Assembly (NCBI GenBank): GCA_002049495.1
Contig: LLYS01000002.1
Coordinates: 175,034-239,033 of the forward strand
Source: Epsilonproteobacteria bacterium tcs-49
Lineage (GTDB): Bacteria > Campylobacterota > Campylobacteria > Campylobacterales > Sulfurovaceae
Length of the DNA stretch: 64,000 nt
Direction: 5' to 3'
Shown: in pieces, positions 1 to 8,716 of the stretch
Numbering within the stretch: position 1 is the stretch's first letter
Layout of the letters: each line of letters opens with the position of its first letter
Position numbers and translations under genes: made by a program
Notes under the pieces: model-generated
What the model saw: only the letters and a program-made list of their open reading frames with translations
Database searches by the model: none
Told to the model about the DNA's origin: nothing

Positions 1-1
1 A

Positions 2-646
2 GTATTGGTGCAGCTTTTTGACAAGGAGAGGCTAGAAAAGGCACAGCCGCAGCAAAGCTGTGAGAGCGGATGCTGCTGCAGCTGTGAAGCCGCACCGCCC
101 AAAGCGGGCTTTGCCGCCAAAATGAAAGAGGCGTATATCTACGCGTTTAAAACCCTGCTTCCCGATATCGCCAAACAGCTGCTGATCGGTTTGATCGCCG
201 TAACCTTGATTACGATGTTTATGCCCGAGGATTTCAGCGGTTACCTCAGCGACAGCCTTTGGCTCAACTACCTGGCGGTGCTGGTGCTGGCCATTCCCAT
301 GTATGTGTGCTCCATCTCCGCTATCCCCATCGCCATGTCGCTGCTTGCCGTAGGTTTTAGTATGGGGGCGGCCTTTGTGTTTCTCAGTGCCGCTCCGGCT
401 ACGAATATGATCACCATAGGCGTGGTCAAAAAGCTTTTGGGAGTGCGCTCGACGCTGCTGTATCTGCTTGCCATCATCGCTTCGACGCTGGCATTTGCCT
501 TTGTGATCGATCTGTTGTTTACCTTTGACACCGCCGCGATCGTTTCGCAAGTCGCCCGGGAGCAGTACGGCTGGATAGAGGCTGCGTTTGCCGTGGTCTT
601 GCTGCTACTGCTGCTTAAGGAGTCGCTGCCCCGCCGTTCATTCTAA
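2..646 (+). CDS. Permease of the SO_0444/DUF318 (Cu/Zn efflux-like) family, 5' truncated by the window
   Basis: The frame is open from base 2, so the N-terminus lies upstream and only about 214 residues are visible. A cysteine-rich stretch (CESGCCCSC) sits about 20 residues into the visible part. After a short soluble linker come several hydrophobic segments, with a motif PMYVCSISAIPIAMSL and a second half rich in G, A and P. This layout, a Cys-rich cytoplasmic loop between two permease halves, is that of the DUF318/ArsP-like permeases annotated as SO_0444 family Cu/Zn efflux proteins. The substrate is inferred from family only. It ends 55 bases before the HD-GYP gene. It could also be a more distant ArsP/YraQ permease. 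Confidence 0.6.
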   Translation, partial: VLVQLFDKERLEKAQPQQSCESGCCCSCEAAPPKAGFAAKMKEAYIYAFKTLLPDIAKQLLIGLIAVTLITMFMPEDFSGYLSDSLWLNYLAVLVLAIPMYVCSISAIPIAMSLLAVGFSMGAAFVFLSAAPATNMITIGVVKKLLGVRSTLLYLLAIIASTLAFAFVIDLLFTFDTAAIVSQVAREQYGWIEAAFAVVLLLLLLKESLPRRSF

Positions 647-701
647 ATTCATTTTGACCCGTTACGCTTATACGAAAATTGTGTAAAAGCGGGGGCGGGC
701 C

Positions 702-2276
702 ATGCAGATTCGAAGCTTTGTAAAAACAGCTTTTGCCGCGATCATAGTATTACTTGTCGTAATGGTTGCGATCAACGGCGTGATGCTTTACAAGATAGAT
801 GAGTACAGTATCTCCAAAGATCGGATCGCCAAACTGGTCAATTGGCAGGAGGATATGAACCTGGTCGTGCAAAAAACGCTCAAAGCGCGAGAAAATACCG
901 AGCTGGATCGGCTACAGCGCAGATTTAGCGGCTATGAGCGTGCCTTTGAGGATTTGAAAAACAGTTTTATCGTCCAGGACAGCGACGATCTGCTTGATTG
1001 GATCATTACCGACTTGCACCGCTTTCCTCCCGTTCGCCAAAGTTTGGAAAAGCTTTTTTCCCACGAACAGATCATCGAAACCTACTATGGACGTTTGATT
1101 TTGCTGCAGAAGGAGAAAAACACCCTTGCACGTGAGATCGAAAGAATCTATCCCGAAGAAAAAGCGCTGCGAAAAGCGTTTGCCGCCCGCATAGACGCTA
1201 CTGCGGATATGGAGGCTGTTAAAGCCTTTGCACGGCTCCAATACTACAGTAAAGAAGCGCTTTATCAATACCGCGACCGTGCCCATGTGGATCTGTGGCT
1301 CGGGGCGCTTCAAAGGGTGCAAGCCCTTCTTCCCGCTATCGACTTCAGTGCGTATGAGCAGCGTATCGCCCGCCTTGGAAATCTGGTCATAGCCATATCG
1401 GGGGTTGAAAAACTGGAGCGGCGGCTCGCGACAAAGATCGAAAACGTTTTGCAGCAAAACAGACAGATACATATGCGGATTCAGGCGCAGACGGGAAATC
1501 TCTCTGGCCGCTTTTTAAACCGTACGTTTCTTTTGATCGCTGTACTTTTTGCGGTGACGCTGCTGCTGATATTGTGGTTGGCGTACAGGGTCAGTAAAAA
1601 CGTGGGGCTCTCCTTTGGACAGATCGAAAGGAGGGTGCAGCGGGGGTTGGCAAAGATAAAGGAGTTAAATAAAGAGATCACGGATACGCAAAAGGAGGTG
1701 GTTTTTACCATGGGGGCCATAGGCGAGCGCCGAAGCAGGGAAACGGGCAACCACGTCAGGCGCGTGGCGGAGTATTCCAGGCTGCTGGCGAAGCTGCACG
1801 GTTTGCCCGAAGAGGAGGCGGAGATGCTCAAGCAGGCTTCACCCATGCACGATATCGGCAAGATCGCCATCCCCGATGCGGTTTTGAACAAGCCGGGGAA
1901 ACTCGATAAAGCGGAGTGGAAAACGATGCAGACCCATGCGCAGCTGGGCGAAGATATGCTGCGCCACTCCAAGCGCCCTTTGCTGCAAACGGCGGCGATC
2001 GTAGCCGGACAACACCATGAAAAATATGACGGCAGCGGTTATCCCAGGGGACTCAAAGGTGAAGATATCCATATCTACGGGCGTATCACCGCCGTTGCGG
2101 ACGTCTTTGACGCGCTGGGAAGCGACAGGGTATATAAAAAAGCGTGGGAGGATGAAAAGATATTCGCGCTTTTCAAACAAGAGCGCGGCAAACATTTCGA
2201 TCCACGGTTGATCGATCTGTTTTTTGCGAACTTGGACCGTTTTATGAGTATTCGCCGCCGCTTTAACGACAGGTGA
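702..2276 (+). CDS. Membrane HD-GYP domain protein, predicted c-di-GMP phosphodiesterase
   Basis: 524 residues. A transmembrane helix at about 8-31 and a second at about 274-297 enclose a periplasmic, mostly helical sensor region of some 240 residues with no family I recognise. The C-terminal half is a complete HD-GYP domain: HDIGK at 383-387, HHEKYDGSGYP at 438-448, and DVFDAL at 467-472. The metal-binding His/Asp residues and the GYP triplet are all present, so it should hydrolyse c-di-GMP. The short linker after TM2 looks like a signalling helix rather than a clear HAMP. It is followed by the b-cytochrome gene after about 70 bases. It has no partner cyclase next to it. Confidence 0.9.
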   Translation: MQIRSFVKTAFAAIIVLLVVMVAINGVMLYKIDEYSISKDRIAKLVNWQEDMNLVVQKTLKARENTELDRLQRRFSGYERAFEDLKNSFIVQDSDDLLDWIITDLHRFPPVRQSLEKLFSHEQIIETYYGRLILLQKEKNTLAREIERIYPEEKALRKAFAARIDATADMEAVKAFARLQYYSKEALYQYRDRAHVDLWLGALQRVQALLPAIDFSAYEQRIARLGNLVIAISGVEKLERRLATKIENVLQQNRQIHMRIQAQTGNLSGRFLNRTFLLIAVLFAVTLLLILWLAYRVSKNVGLSFGQIERRVQRGLAKIKELNKEITDTQKEVVFTMGAIGERRSRETGNHVRRVAEYSRLLAKLHGLPEEEAEMLKQASPMHDIGKIAIPDAVLNKPGKLDKAEWKTMQTHAQLGEDMLRHSKRPLLQTAAIVAGQHHEKYDGSGYPRGLKGEDIHIYGRITAVADVFDALGSDRVYKKAWEDEKIFALFKQERGKHFDPRLIDLFFANLDRFMSIRRRFNDR

Positions 2277-2318
2277 GACCATAAACGTTTATCCTGGTTT
2301 AACGTCGGGAGGTACAAT

Positions 2319-2348
2319 ATGAAAAAAGGATTAAAGGAGAGAAGATGA
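2319..2348 (+). other. Upstream mini-ORF (9 codons) overlapping the cytochrome b start
   Basis: ATG at 2319 follows GGGAGG (2307-2312) at 6 bases and encodes MKKGLKERR. Its TGA at 2346-2348 overlaps the ATG of the cytochrome gene at 2345 in an ATGA junction. The AAGGAG that serves the cytochrome gene (2334-2339) lies inside this mini-ORF. Translational coupling is an inference; it may be chance. Confidence 0.3.
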
Positions 2349-2962
2349 CGGATGAAAAACCGATGGCGCAAAAACTGTTTCACTGGCTGTTTGTGCTGGG
2401 CTTTGCGGGGGCGTATCTCAGCGCCGACGATGATACGCTGCGGCTGCACCTGATTTTCGGTTTTATGGCGGGGGGATTGGCGGTTTTGCGTCTGCTGCTG
2501 TTCATAACCGGCCCGGGCAGCTGGCACGGACGGGAGTTAAACCTCTCCGTAAAGGATTTGAAAACCTATCTGCTGCGCTACTTTCACAAACCGGCCCTGC
2601 GCGGTAATCCCGCCGCTTCCTTTGCCGCGGTGACGATGCTTGTTTTGGCGGTTGTGACCGCACTCAGCGGTTACTTCAGCGCCGACTCGCATACCCTCGA
2701 AGAGATCCATGAAGCGGCGGGGAACCTGTTTTTGTTCGTCGCCCTGGCTCACATAGCCGGCGTCGTCGCCGACACGCTTTTTCGGGGCAGCGGCGCTTAC
2801 AAACAGATGGTGGGCAAAAGTACGGTGCAGTGGCCGATGGCGGTTTTGGTCGTGCTCGTTGCCGCATCGGGTGTGCTGTGGTCTTTGAGCGTGGATACGG
2901 GTATCTACGATGATGAGCATGGGGAGCGCGAACATTATGAATATGAAGATTACGACGATTAA
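2345..2962 (+). CDS. Cytochrome b/b561-type membrane protein
   Basis: 205 residues with four to five membrane helices. Histidines placed to ligate two b hemes are H13 (KLFHWLF), H35 (LRLHLIFGF), H122 and H136 (in the segment IHEAAGNLFLFVALAHIAGV). This is the pattern of diheme cytochrome b561 / HupC-like proteins that pass electrons between quinones and periplasmic partners. The last 20 residues form a very acidic, Tyr- and His-containing tail (for example EHGEREHYEYEDYDD), not usual in the family. SD AAGGAG lies 5 bases before the ATG. The stop overlaps the convergent AraC gene by 4 bases. No obvious soluble partner gene is adjacent. Confidence 0.8.
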   Translation: MTDEKPMAQKLFHWLFVLGFAGAYLSADDDTLRLHLIFGFMAGGLAVLRLLLFITGPGSWHGRELNLSVKDLKTYLLRYFHKPALRGNPAASFAAVTMLVLAVVTALSGYFSADSHTLEEIHEAAGNLFLFVALAHIAGVVADTLFRGSGAYKQMVGKSTVQWPMAVLVVLVAASGVLWSLSVDTGIYDDEHGEREHYEYEDYDD

Positions 2963-3837
2963 AATTTGATCGAGAGATAAAAGCAGATGTGAAACTCCGG
3001 ATCGTTTTTGGAGAGGTAACTGTTTTTTTTGTAGATGACGTAGGAGGGTTTGGTGGTGGTTTCATACTCGCTTGCCGGCAGCCATTCGTGGTATACCCAG
3101 CGGATAAATTTGAGTAGATCCCCGTGTCGTCCCCGTACGTCGAATCTGGCGTACACGCCGTCGCTGATTTTAAAGCGGGGCAGCCGGTCACCCGTGATCT
3201 TTGGGACCTGGTCGGTTTTGACGCAAGCGACGTATTCGCACTCTTTAAGCGGGGTGATCGCGGGGTTGTCGTGAAACAGCGCGATCTGTTCATGCTCGGT
3301 AAGGTTGTTGCTAAAGATCCAGGTTTGCAGCTTTTGCCACGTCTGTTTGATATTTTCCCCGTAACCGCGGTGGCGGATGTAGTAGCTTTCCAGCAGCGGC
3401 TGCTTGACGATCTCGGGTTCGATTTTTGAAAAATCCGCCGTGGATTGTACCGCCCGGGGCGATTGCTGCAAAATCTTTTTGGAGTAGGCTTTGTATCCGC
3501 CCTGGCGCCACTTTTTGGGCGTCATGTGAAAACGCTCTTTGAAAACACGGATAAAGGAGGATTGGGAGCTGTACCCGCACATATTCGCGATCTCGGTGAT
3601 GGTGGAGTAGCGGTTGGTCAAAAGCAGGTTGGACGCTTTTTGCAGGCGGATCGATTTGATACTTTCATAAATATTTCTGCCAAACACCTCTTTAAAGATG
3701 CGCTGCATATGAAACCTGCTTACCCCCAGATCTTTGCTGAGGGTTTCGAGGTTGATATCAATCTCGATGTGGGTATAGATATAGTACATGATATCGTTGG
3801 CGATACGGGTCCGTTTTTTTAGCGTTTCTTTCTTCAT
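2959..3837 (-). CDS. AraC-family transcriptional regulator with GyrI-like effector domain
   Basis: 292 residues from the ATG at 3837. The longer open frame reaches to 4038 but would run into the divergent biotin carboxylase gene, and MKKETLKKRTR is a typical start. Residues about 10-110 hold the double helix-turn-helix of AraC/XylS proteins (LSKDLGVSRFHMQRIFKE and ITEIANMCGYSSQSSFIRVFKE). The C-terminal ~160 residues look like a GyrI/BmrR-type small-molecule binding domain (ESYYIRHRGYGENI at its start). Such proteins resemble Rob, which responds to hydrophobic compounds. The target is unknown; the divergent neighbour is a biotin carboxylase. Confidence 0.85.
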   Translation of the reverse strand: MKKETLKKRTRIANDIMYYIYTHIEIDINLETLSKDLGVSRFHMQRIFKEVFGRNIYESIKSIRLQKASNLLLTNRYSTITEIANMCGYSSQSSFIRVFKERFHMTPKKWRQGGYKAYSKKILQQSPRAVQSTADFSKIEPEIVKQPLLESYYIRHRGYGENIKQTWQKLQTWIFSNNLTEHEQIALFHDNPAITPLKECEYVACVKTDQVPKITGDRLPRFKISDGVYARFDVRGRHGDLLKFIRWVYHEWLPASEYETTTKPSYVIYKKNSYLSKNDPEFHICFYLSIKF

Positions 3838-3964
3838 GCATATTATCTTAGCAAAAACAGGTTGTGAAAAAAGCAAAAATAGATAGCTCTTTGCACAAAT
3901 CGGGTGAAGATTTATTTTTTGAAACACTTTACAATAGGAGGAAAAATTTGCAGGAGAAAGAGTG

Positions 3965-5422
3965 ATGAAACGGAAAATCTCAAAGATACTGGTAGCTAAC
4001 CGCGGGGAGATCGCTTTGCGTATCATCCGTGCGTGCAAGGAGTTGGAGATCGCAAGCGTGGCGATCTTTTCGGAGGTGGACGTTGAAGGGGTGTGGGTAA
4101 GAAAAGCCGATGAGTGCTACCCTATTATGGGCAATCCGCTGCAGGCGTACCTGGATTTTGAGCCCATTATCAATCTGGCGCTCAAGGCCGGTTGCGACGC
4201 GATCCACCCGGGATACGGCTTTTTGTCCGAAAGTGCGGAATTCGCCAAAGCGTGTGAGGAAAACGGGCTGATCTTTATCGGTCCCAAAGCCGAACATATC
4301 AGCCTCTTCGGCGATAAGATGGCGTCCAAAGAAGCGATGAAAGAGATCGGCGTTCCCGTCTTGGAAGGGACGGTAGAACCGGTCAGGGATAAAAAGGATG
4401 CCGAAAAGATTATCGCCGCCAAGATCGGTTTTCCCGTCATCATCAAAGCCGCTTACGGCGGTGGCGGCAAGGGGATGCGCATCGTTAAAAAGGCCAAGGA
4501 GTTTAGCGCCATGTTCGATTCCGCCACGGCCGAGGCGGAAAAGTTTTTCGGCAAGGGGGACGTGTTTATCGAAAAGTACGTGGAAAACCCGCGCCATATC
4601 GAGGTACAGATCGTTGCCGATAAATACGGCAACGTCGTGCATCTGGGCGAGCGGGACTGCTCCATCCAGCGAAAGCACCAAAAGGTGATCGAGATCGCCC
4701 CCTCGCCGCGCCTGAGTGAACAGGTGCGCAAGGAGCTCTACCGCGTCGCGACCAAAGCGATGTACAAGCTGGGCTATGAAAGCGTGGGAACGGTGGAGTT
4801 TCTCGTTGATGAGGATGACAACATCTACTTTATCGAGATGAATACCAGAGTCCAGGTCGAACACCCCGTGACCGAGATCATCTCCGGGATCGACATCATC
4901 CAAAGAATGATCCAGATCGCCGAGGGGGATCCGCTGCGGTTTATGCAGGATCAGATCAGTTTTCGCGGCTACGCCATCGAGTTTCGGCTTAACGCGGAAA
5001 ATCCGCAAAAAAACTTCATGCCCTCCGCCGGTACCATCGAAAAATACCTCACCCCCGGCGGTCCCGGGGTGCGCTTAGATACCAGTGCGTACAGCGGCTA
5101 CAAGATCCCGCCCAATTACGATTCCATGATCGGCAAGCTGATCGTGTGGGCACTGGATTGGGAAGGCGCGGTGAAAAAGGCCAGACGGGCACTGGACGAA
5201 TTTTATATCGAGGGGGTCCCCACCAACCTGCCGCTGCACAGAGAGATCGCCAAGGACGGGGATTTTCTGCGGGGGCACCTGCGTACCGATTACCTGGATA
5301 GAAAGATGAGCGTTTTTAACCTCGGAGCCAAAGATACCATGGAAAAGGAGGAGAAAAAGCTCTCCTATATCGAGCGGCTGATCAAAAAGATCAAGGAGCA
5401 TAAACTCACCGTTCGCCAATAA
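3965..5422 (+). CDS. accC: Biotin carboxylase subunit (AccC / PycA type)
   Basis: 485 residues from ATG 3965 (SD AGGAG at 3952-3956; a GTG one codon upstream is possible). The three biotin carboxylase parts are present in order: N-terminal ILVANRGEIALR, ATP-grasp with the glycine-rich loop GGGGKGM, and catalytic EMNTRVQVEHPVTE. It makes carboxybiotin from bicarbonate and ATP on a biotin carrier. At 485 residues with a C-terminal extension (KEEKKLSYIERLIKKIKE) it is longer than the ~445-residue fatty-acid AccC and matches the separate pyruvate carboxylase A / 2-oxoglutarate carboxylase small subunits found in Campylobacterota, so anaplerotic or reductive-TCA carboxylation is possible. No carrier or transferase gene is adjacent. 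Confidence 0.9.
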   Translation: MKRKISKILVANRGEIALRIIRACKELEIASVAIFSEVDVEGVWVRKADECYPIMGNPLQAYLDFEPIINLALKAGCDAIHPGYGFLSESAEFAKACEENGLIFIGPKAEHISLFGDKMASKEAMKEIGVPVLEGTVEPVRDKKDAEKIIAAKIGFPVIIKAAYGGGGKGMRIVKKAKEFSAMFDSATAEAEKFFGKGDVFIEKYVENPRHIEVQIVADKYGNVVHLGERDCSIQRKHQKVIEIAPSPRLSEQVRKELYRVATKAMYKLGYESVGTVEFLVDEDDNIYFIEMNTRVQVEHPVTEIISGIDIIQRMIQIAEGDPLRFMQDQISFRGYAIEFRLNAENPQKNFMPSAGTIEKYLTPGGPGVRLDTSAYSGYKIPPNYDSMIGKLIVWALDWEGAVKKARRALDEFYIEGVPTNLPLHREIAKDGDFLRGHLRTDYLDRKMSVFNLGAKDTMEKEEKKLSYIERLIKKIKEHKLTVRQ

Positions 5423-5427
5423 TGCTG

Positions 5428-5459
5428 TTCATACTCCTTTCATCTTCATAGTCTATACT
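5428..5459 (+). promoter_or_regulatory. Possible promoter with TTCAT direct repeats before the ABC/oxidase-like operon
   Basis: TTCAT occurs at 5428-5432, 5439-5443 and 5445-5449; the first two are 11 bases apart, a spacing typical of OmpR-type response regulator sites. TATACT at 5454-5459 could be the -10 box. The downstream run encodes an OmpR-type regulator. The link is an inference. Confidence 0.3.
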
Positions 5460-5482
5460 GTGAAAAAAGATAAAGGAGTGCG

Positions 5483-6562
5483 ATGCGTGCTACGTTGCAA
5501 GCCCTGCGGGCCAACCGGGGGAAAACGGCGCTTACCTTTGCCAGTTTGCTCTTTGCGGTGGTCTCCATCTTTTTAATAACCGCCGTAGCAAAGGGTGTGG
5601 TGGGGATGTATAGCCAGATTTTGCAAAACGACGGCGACATCATCGTCACCCAGGCCGATATCTCCGATACCTTTTTCAGTCAGGTGGATAGGGGCTTGAT
5701 GGAGCGCTATCGCCGGGTTGAGGGGGTGCGCTCGGTTTCGGCGATGATCGTGGGGGCATCGCCCGTGGGCAAACTGCCCATCGCCGCGATATACGGGGTA
5801 AGTTCCAACCGCTACGGCCGCTACGATCTTTTGCGGGGAAGCTACCCCCAAAAGGGCGAAGCGCTTTTAGGCAGCGCGCTTTTTGAGCGCTTGGGGCAGC
5901 CCGAAGTGGTCAATGTCGCGGGCAAAAGCTTCGGGGTATCGGGGGTATTTGAAAGCGGTATCGGCTTTGAAAAGGGCGGCGTGGTGTTGCCGCTGGAAGA
6001 TGCCGGAGCGATTTTTCACAAGGAAGCTTCCATGCTGCTTGTGAAAACTGCGCTCCATACCGACCGTAACGCGCTCGTAAAGCGGTTGCGGGGTATCTCA
6101 AAAAAGGTGGAGGTCAAAACCACCGAAAACTTCATCGACAGTTACAATCAGTTTAAAATCATCGAAACCTCCTCCTGGGTGATCTCTTCGGTCGCCTTTG
6201 GTATGGGGATTTTAAGTATCGTCAGTATTATGAGTATCGGCGTCAATGAGCGCCGCAGCGAATTTGGCATCATGCGCGCTTTGGGTATCCCCATGCGGCG
6301 TATCCTCGCTATGCTGATGTTTGAGGCTCTGGCCGTCACGGTAAGCGCCTATCTGGCGGGCGTACTGCTAAGCCTGGGGGCTTTGTTTGTGATGAAACAC
6401 GCAGCTTTTTTACAGGGCTACGTCAGCGGAGAGATCACCTCCGGGCTGGCTTTATACGTTTTTGCGGCGACGGCGGCCATGGGGGTGCTTGGGGCGATCC
6501 TGCCCGCGATGCAGGCGGCAAAAACCGATCCGCTTCTGCTGATTCAGGGGAATAAAACATGA
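5483..6562 (+). CDS. ABC transporter permease, FtsX/MacB type
   Basis: 359 residues. TM1 at about 13-37, then a ~190-residue extracytoplasmic domain of MacB_PCD type (GASPVGKLPIAAIYGV), then three C-terminal helices with the FtsX core (GILSIVSIMSIGVNERRSEF followed by IMRALGIP). This is the half-transporter topology of LolC/E and MacB without the fused ATPase. These proteins are mechanotransducers that move lipoproteins, drugs or peptides rather than importing solutes. It overlaps the ATPase gene by 4 bases (ATGA), and the two form one transporter. SD AAGGAG precedes the ATG. Substrate unknown. Confidence 0.88.
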   Translation: MRATLQALRANRGKTALTFASLLFAVVSIFLITAVAKGVVGMYSQILQNDGDIIVTQADISDTFFSQVDRGLMERYRRVEGVRSVSAMIVGASPVGKLPIAAIYGVSSNRYGRYDLLRGSYPQKGEALLGSALFERLGQPEVVNVAGKSFGVSGVFESGIGFEKGGVVLPLEDAGAIFHKEASMLLVKTALHTDRNALVKRLRGISKKVEVKTTENFIDSYNQFKIIETSSWVISSVAFGMGILSIVSIMSIGVNERRSEFGIMRALGIPMRRILAMLMFEALAVTVSAYLAGVLLSLGALFVMKHAAFLQGYVSGEITSGLALYVFAATAAMGVLGAILPAMQAAKTDPLLLIQGNKT

Positions 6563-7173
6563 TACGCGCGCGAAATCTCAACCACTTCTACGGCAAAGAG
6601 CAGGTGCTTTTTGATATCGACCTTGATCTCGAGGCGGGAAAGCTGCACGTTTTTACCGGAGAAAGCGGCAGCGGCAAATCGACTCTGCTTTCTATCCTAT
6701 CGACCCTGCTGCGTCCGGGCAGCGGAGAACTGTTTTTTGATAATACCCCCTATGAACGGCTTTCCAATCTCGACGCGCTCCGTCGGGAGAGGATCGGTTT
6801 CGTGTTTCAATTCCACTACCTGATCGAGTATCTGAATCTGCGGGAAAATATCCTGTTGGCCTCTGATAAAAAGGAGCCGGATATGGAGCTGCTCTCTTTT
6901 TTGGGGCTGGACGGTTTGCTGGACCGGTTGCCCGCGGAACTTTCCGGGGGACAGCGGCAGCGGGGAGCTTTGGTGCGGGCTTTGGCCAACGATCCTGACG
7001 TTCTGTTTGCCGATGAACCCACGGGAAACCTGGATTCAAAAAACTCCGCGCTGGTTTTTGAACTTTTGGAAAAGATCGCTTCGCGCGGGACGACGGTGGT
7101 GGTTGCGACCCACGATCGGGAGTTGGCCCGGCGAAGCGACAGGGTATATGAGGTGCGAGATGGCAGAATTTAA
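6559..7173 (+). CDS. ABC transporter ATP-binding protein, LolD/MacB type
   Basis: 204 residues, a single compact ATPase. Walker [10 protein letters not shown] at 34-42, Q-loop FVFQFHYL near 81, signature LSGGQRQR at 128-135, Walker B VLFADEP at 148-154, and the switch His in VVVATHDRE. It pairs with the FtsX-type permease just upstream (4-base overlap) and its end is overlapped by the next gene. Family knowledge assigns this class to outward or periplasm-directed mechanical work. The partner cargo is not evident; a periplasmic adaptor gene is absent. Confidence 0.9.
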   Translation: MIRARNLNHFYGKEQVLFDIDLDLEAGKLHVFTGESGSGKSTLLSILSTLLRPGSGELFFDNTPYERLSNLDALRRERIGFVFQFHYLIEYLNLRENILLASDKKEPDMELLSFLGLDGLLDRLPAELSGGQRQRGALVRALANDPDVLFADEPTGNLDSKNSALVFELLEKIASRGTTVVVATHDRELARRSDRVYEVRDGRI

Positions 7174-8716
7174 CGACTTTGTACACAACCGTTTGCAACT
7201 TTCATTGGTGTTTTTCGCGGCGGGATTGGGCTTTGGTCTGCTCTACGCGCTGAATCTGTTGGGCGTTACCCTCCCGGGGAGTCTGCTTACGCCCCAGGGG
7301 GCGCGCAGTATCCACATTACGCTGATGCTGTACGGGTTTATCCCGCTGATGCTTTCCTTTTTGCCCTTTTTGCTTATCGCCAAGGAAGCAGGGGTGAACC
7401 AAAGGGGGCTGTACTATCTGCGGCTGTTTACCCTGCTGTGGTACATCTTTTTGATCACTGCCGTTTTGACTCTGGCTTTCGGGCTTGACCGGGGGCTTCC
7501 TTTTTACGATTTTATCTACGGACTGAACTTTCTGCTGGCTTTTGCGGGGGTGTTTTATATCATCGCTTTGATCAAGTTTTTGCAAGAGTATGAGCGCTAT
7601 CCTCTCTGGGTCAAAGTATCGCTTTTTTTGACCGTAATCGCGCCGCTGCTTTTGCTCTTTTTGATGAACCCCGAGTACGGACAGGTGGAAAAAACCCTCT
7701 CCGGACCCCACGGGGACAACACGTTGGGGATGAGTCTGGCGCTTATTCCGCTGTATTATCTGATCATCAAGTATAAAAGCGGTGAACCCTTTATCGCCCG
7801 CTGGAACTGGATGTGGGCACTGCCCCTTGGGTTTTACCTGCTTTCTGTGTTGCATCGGAGTTTCGTGGGGGAGTTAACCTATAATCAAGAGTGGTTTTTA
7901 CAGTATTTGACCCTGCTGTACCTGCCGCTGCTGTACCGGTGGTATAGCGACGCGAAGCTTGAACGGGACGCGCGGTGGCTGCTGCTTGTTTCCCTGGCGG
8001 CGTTTTTCTTCGTCGATATCGAGGGGAACCTGCTTTTTATCCCCCAGATACGCTGGCTAATCCATCGCAACGATCTGGTGATCGCCCACGCGCATATCGC
8101 CATGGGGATCGGGGTGCTGTTTATGGTCGCGGCTTTGTACAGCGGTTATCTGTACGGGTATATGCGGCGTATAAAGGGGTATCTTCTGTCCATGGCGGGC
8201 TTGGCAGCGGCGCTGAGTCTTTCGGGGGTGCTGCAAGGCTTTGGCTATGTCCAGTGGATTTTCTGGCTGTGGCTGCTGCGCTTTCTTTTCGGTGCCGCGG
8301 CCTTTGGTTTTGTTCTGAATCCGCCCCTGCGTCTACCCTCCGGCGCGCTGGGGCGGTATAACCTGCTTGGAGCGATCAGTGACGGTTTGGGTGGGGTGGT
8401 GCTGCTGTTTTTCGGCGAAAGTCTGTACCGCTTAGCGGGGTTTGATTTTGTCCCGGGCTATATCTACGCGGTATTTGCTTTTGTGATCACGACCGGGGTG
8501 ATCCATCTGTTGAGCCTGCTCTATCCGGTGCATGCGGTGCTGCTTACCCGTTTGAGTGCGGGGGTGCGTGTATTGCTGGCTTCGGTGTTTCTGTCTCTGT
8601 TTTTAAAAGAAACGCTGGGGCTTGAAGCGCTGCTTATCGCCGCGGCGGATTTCGGTTTTGTACTGTTGTATCTTTTTTGGATCTACGGAAAAAACGAGGG
8701 GGAGGCATATGCATAG
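7160..8716 (+). CDS. Heme-copper oxidase subunit I-like membrane protein with altered CuB site
   Basis: 518 residues from ATG 7160, overlapping the ATPase gene by 14 bases (ATG 7148 is an alternative; longer starts lie deep in the ATPase gene). About 12 membrane helices. Conserved-looking histidines match the CcoN/NorB pattern: H52 (ARSIHITLMLYGF, low-spin heme), H184 (SGPHGDNTLG, helix VI) and the HxH pair H310/H312 (AHAHIAMG, helix X). In helix VII the usual His-His pair appears as H232-R233 (SVLHRSF), so one of three CuB ligands seems lost. No other oxidase subunit or cytochrome c gene is adjacent. The role may be heme binding or sensing rather than oxygen reduction. The alignment is by eye. 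Confidence 0.7.
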   Translation: MAEFNDFVHNRLQLSLVFFAAGLGFGLLYALNLLGVTLPGSLLTPQGARSIHITLMLYGFIPLMLSFLPFLLIAKEAGVNQRGLYYLRLFTLLWYIFLITAVLTLAFGLDRGLPFYDFIYGLNFLLAFAGVFYIIALIKFLQEYERYPLWVKVSLFLTVIAPLLLLFLMNPEYGQVEKTLSGPHGDNTLGMSLALIPLYYLIIKYKSGEPFIARWNWMWALPLGFYLLSVLHRSFVGELTYNQEWFLQYLTLLYLPLLYRWYSDAKLERDARWLLLVSLAAFFFVDIEGNLLFIPQIRWLIHRNDLVIAHAHIAMGIGVLFMVAALYSGYLYGYMRRIKGYLLSMAGLAAALSLSGVLQGFGYVQWIFWLWLLRFLFGAAAFGFVLNPPLRLPSGALGRYNLLGAISDGLGGVVLLFFGESLYRLAGFDFVPGYIYAVFAFVITTGVIHLLSLLYPVHAVLLTRLSAGVRVLLASVFLSLFLKETLGLEALLIAAADFGFVLLYLFWIYGKNEGEAYA

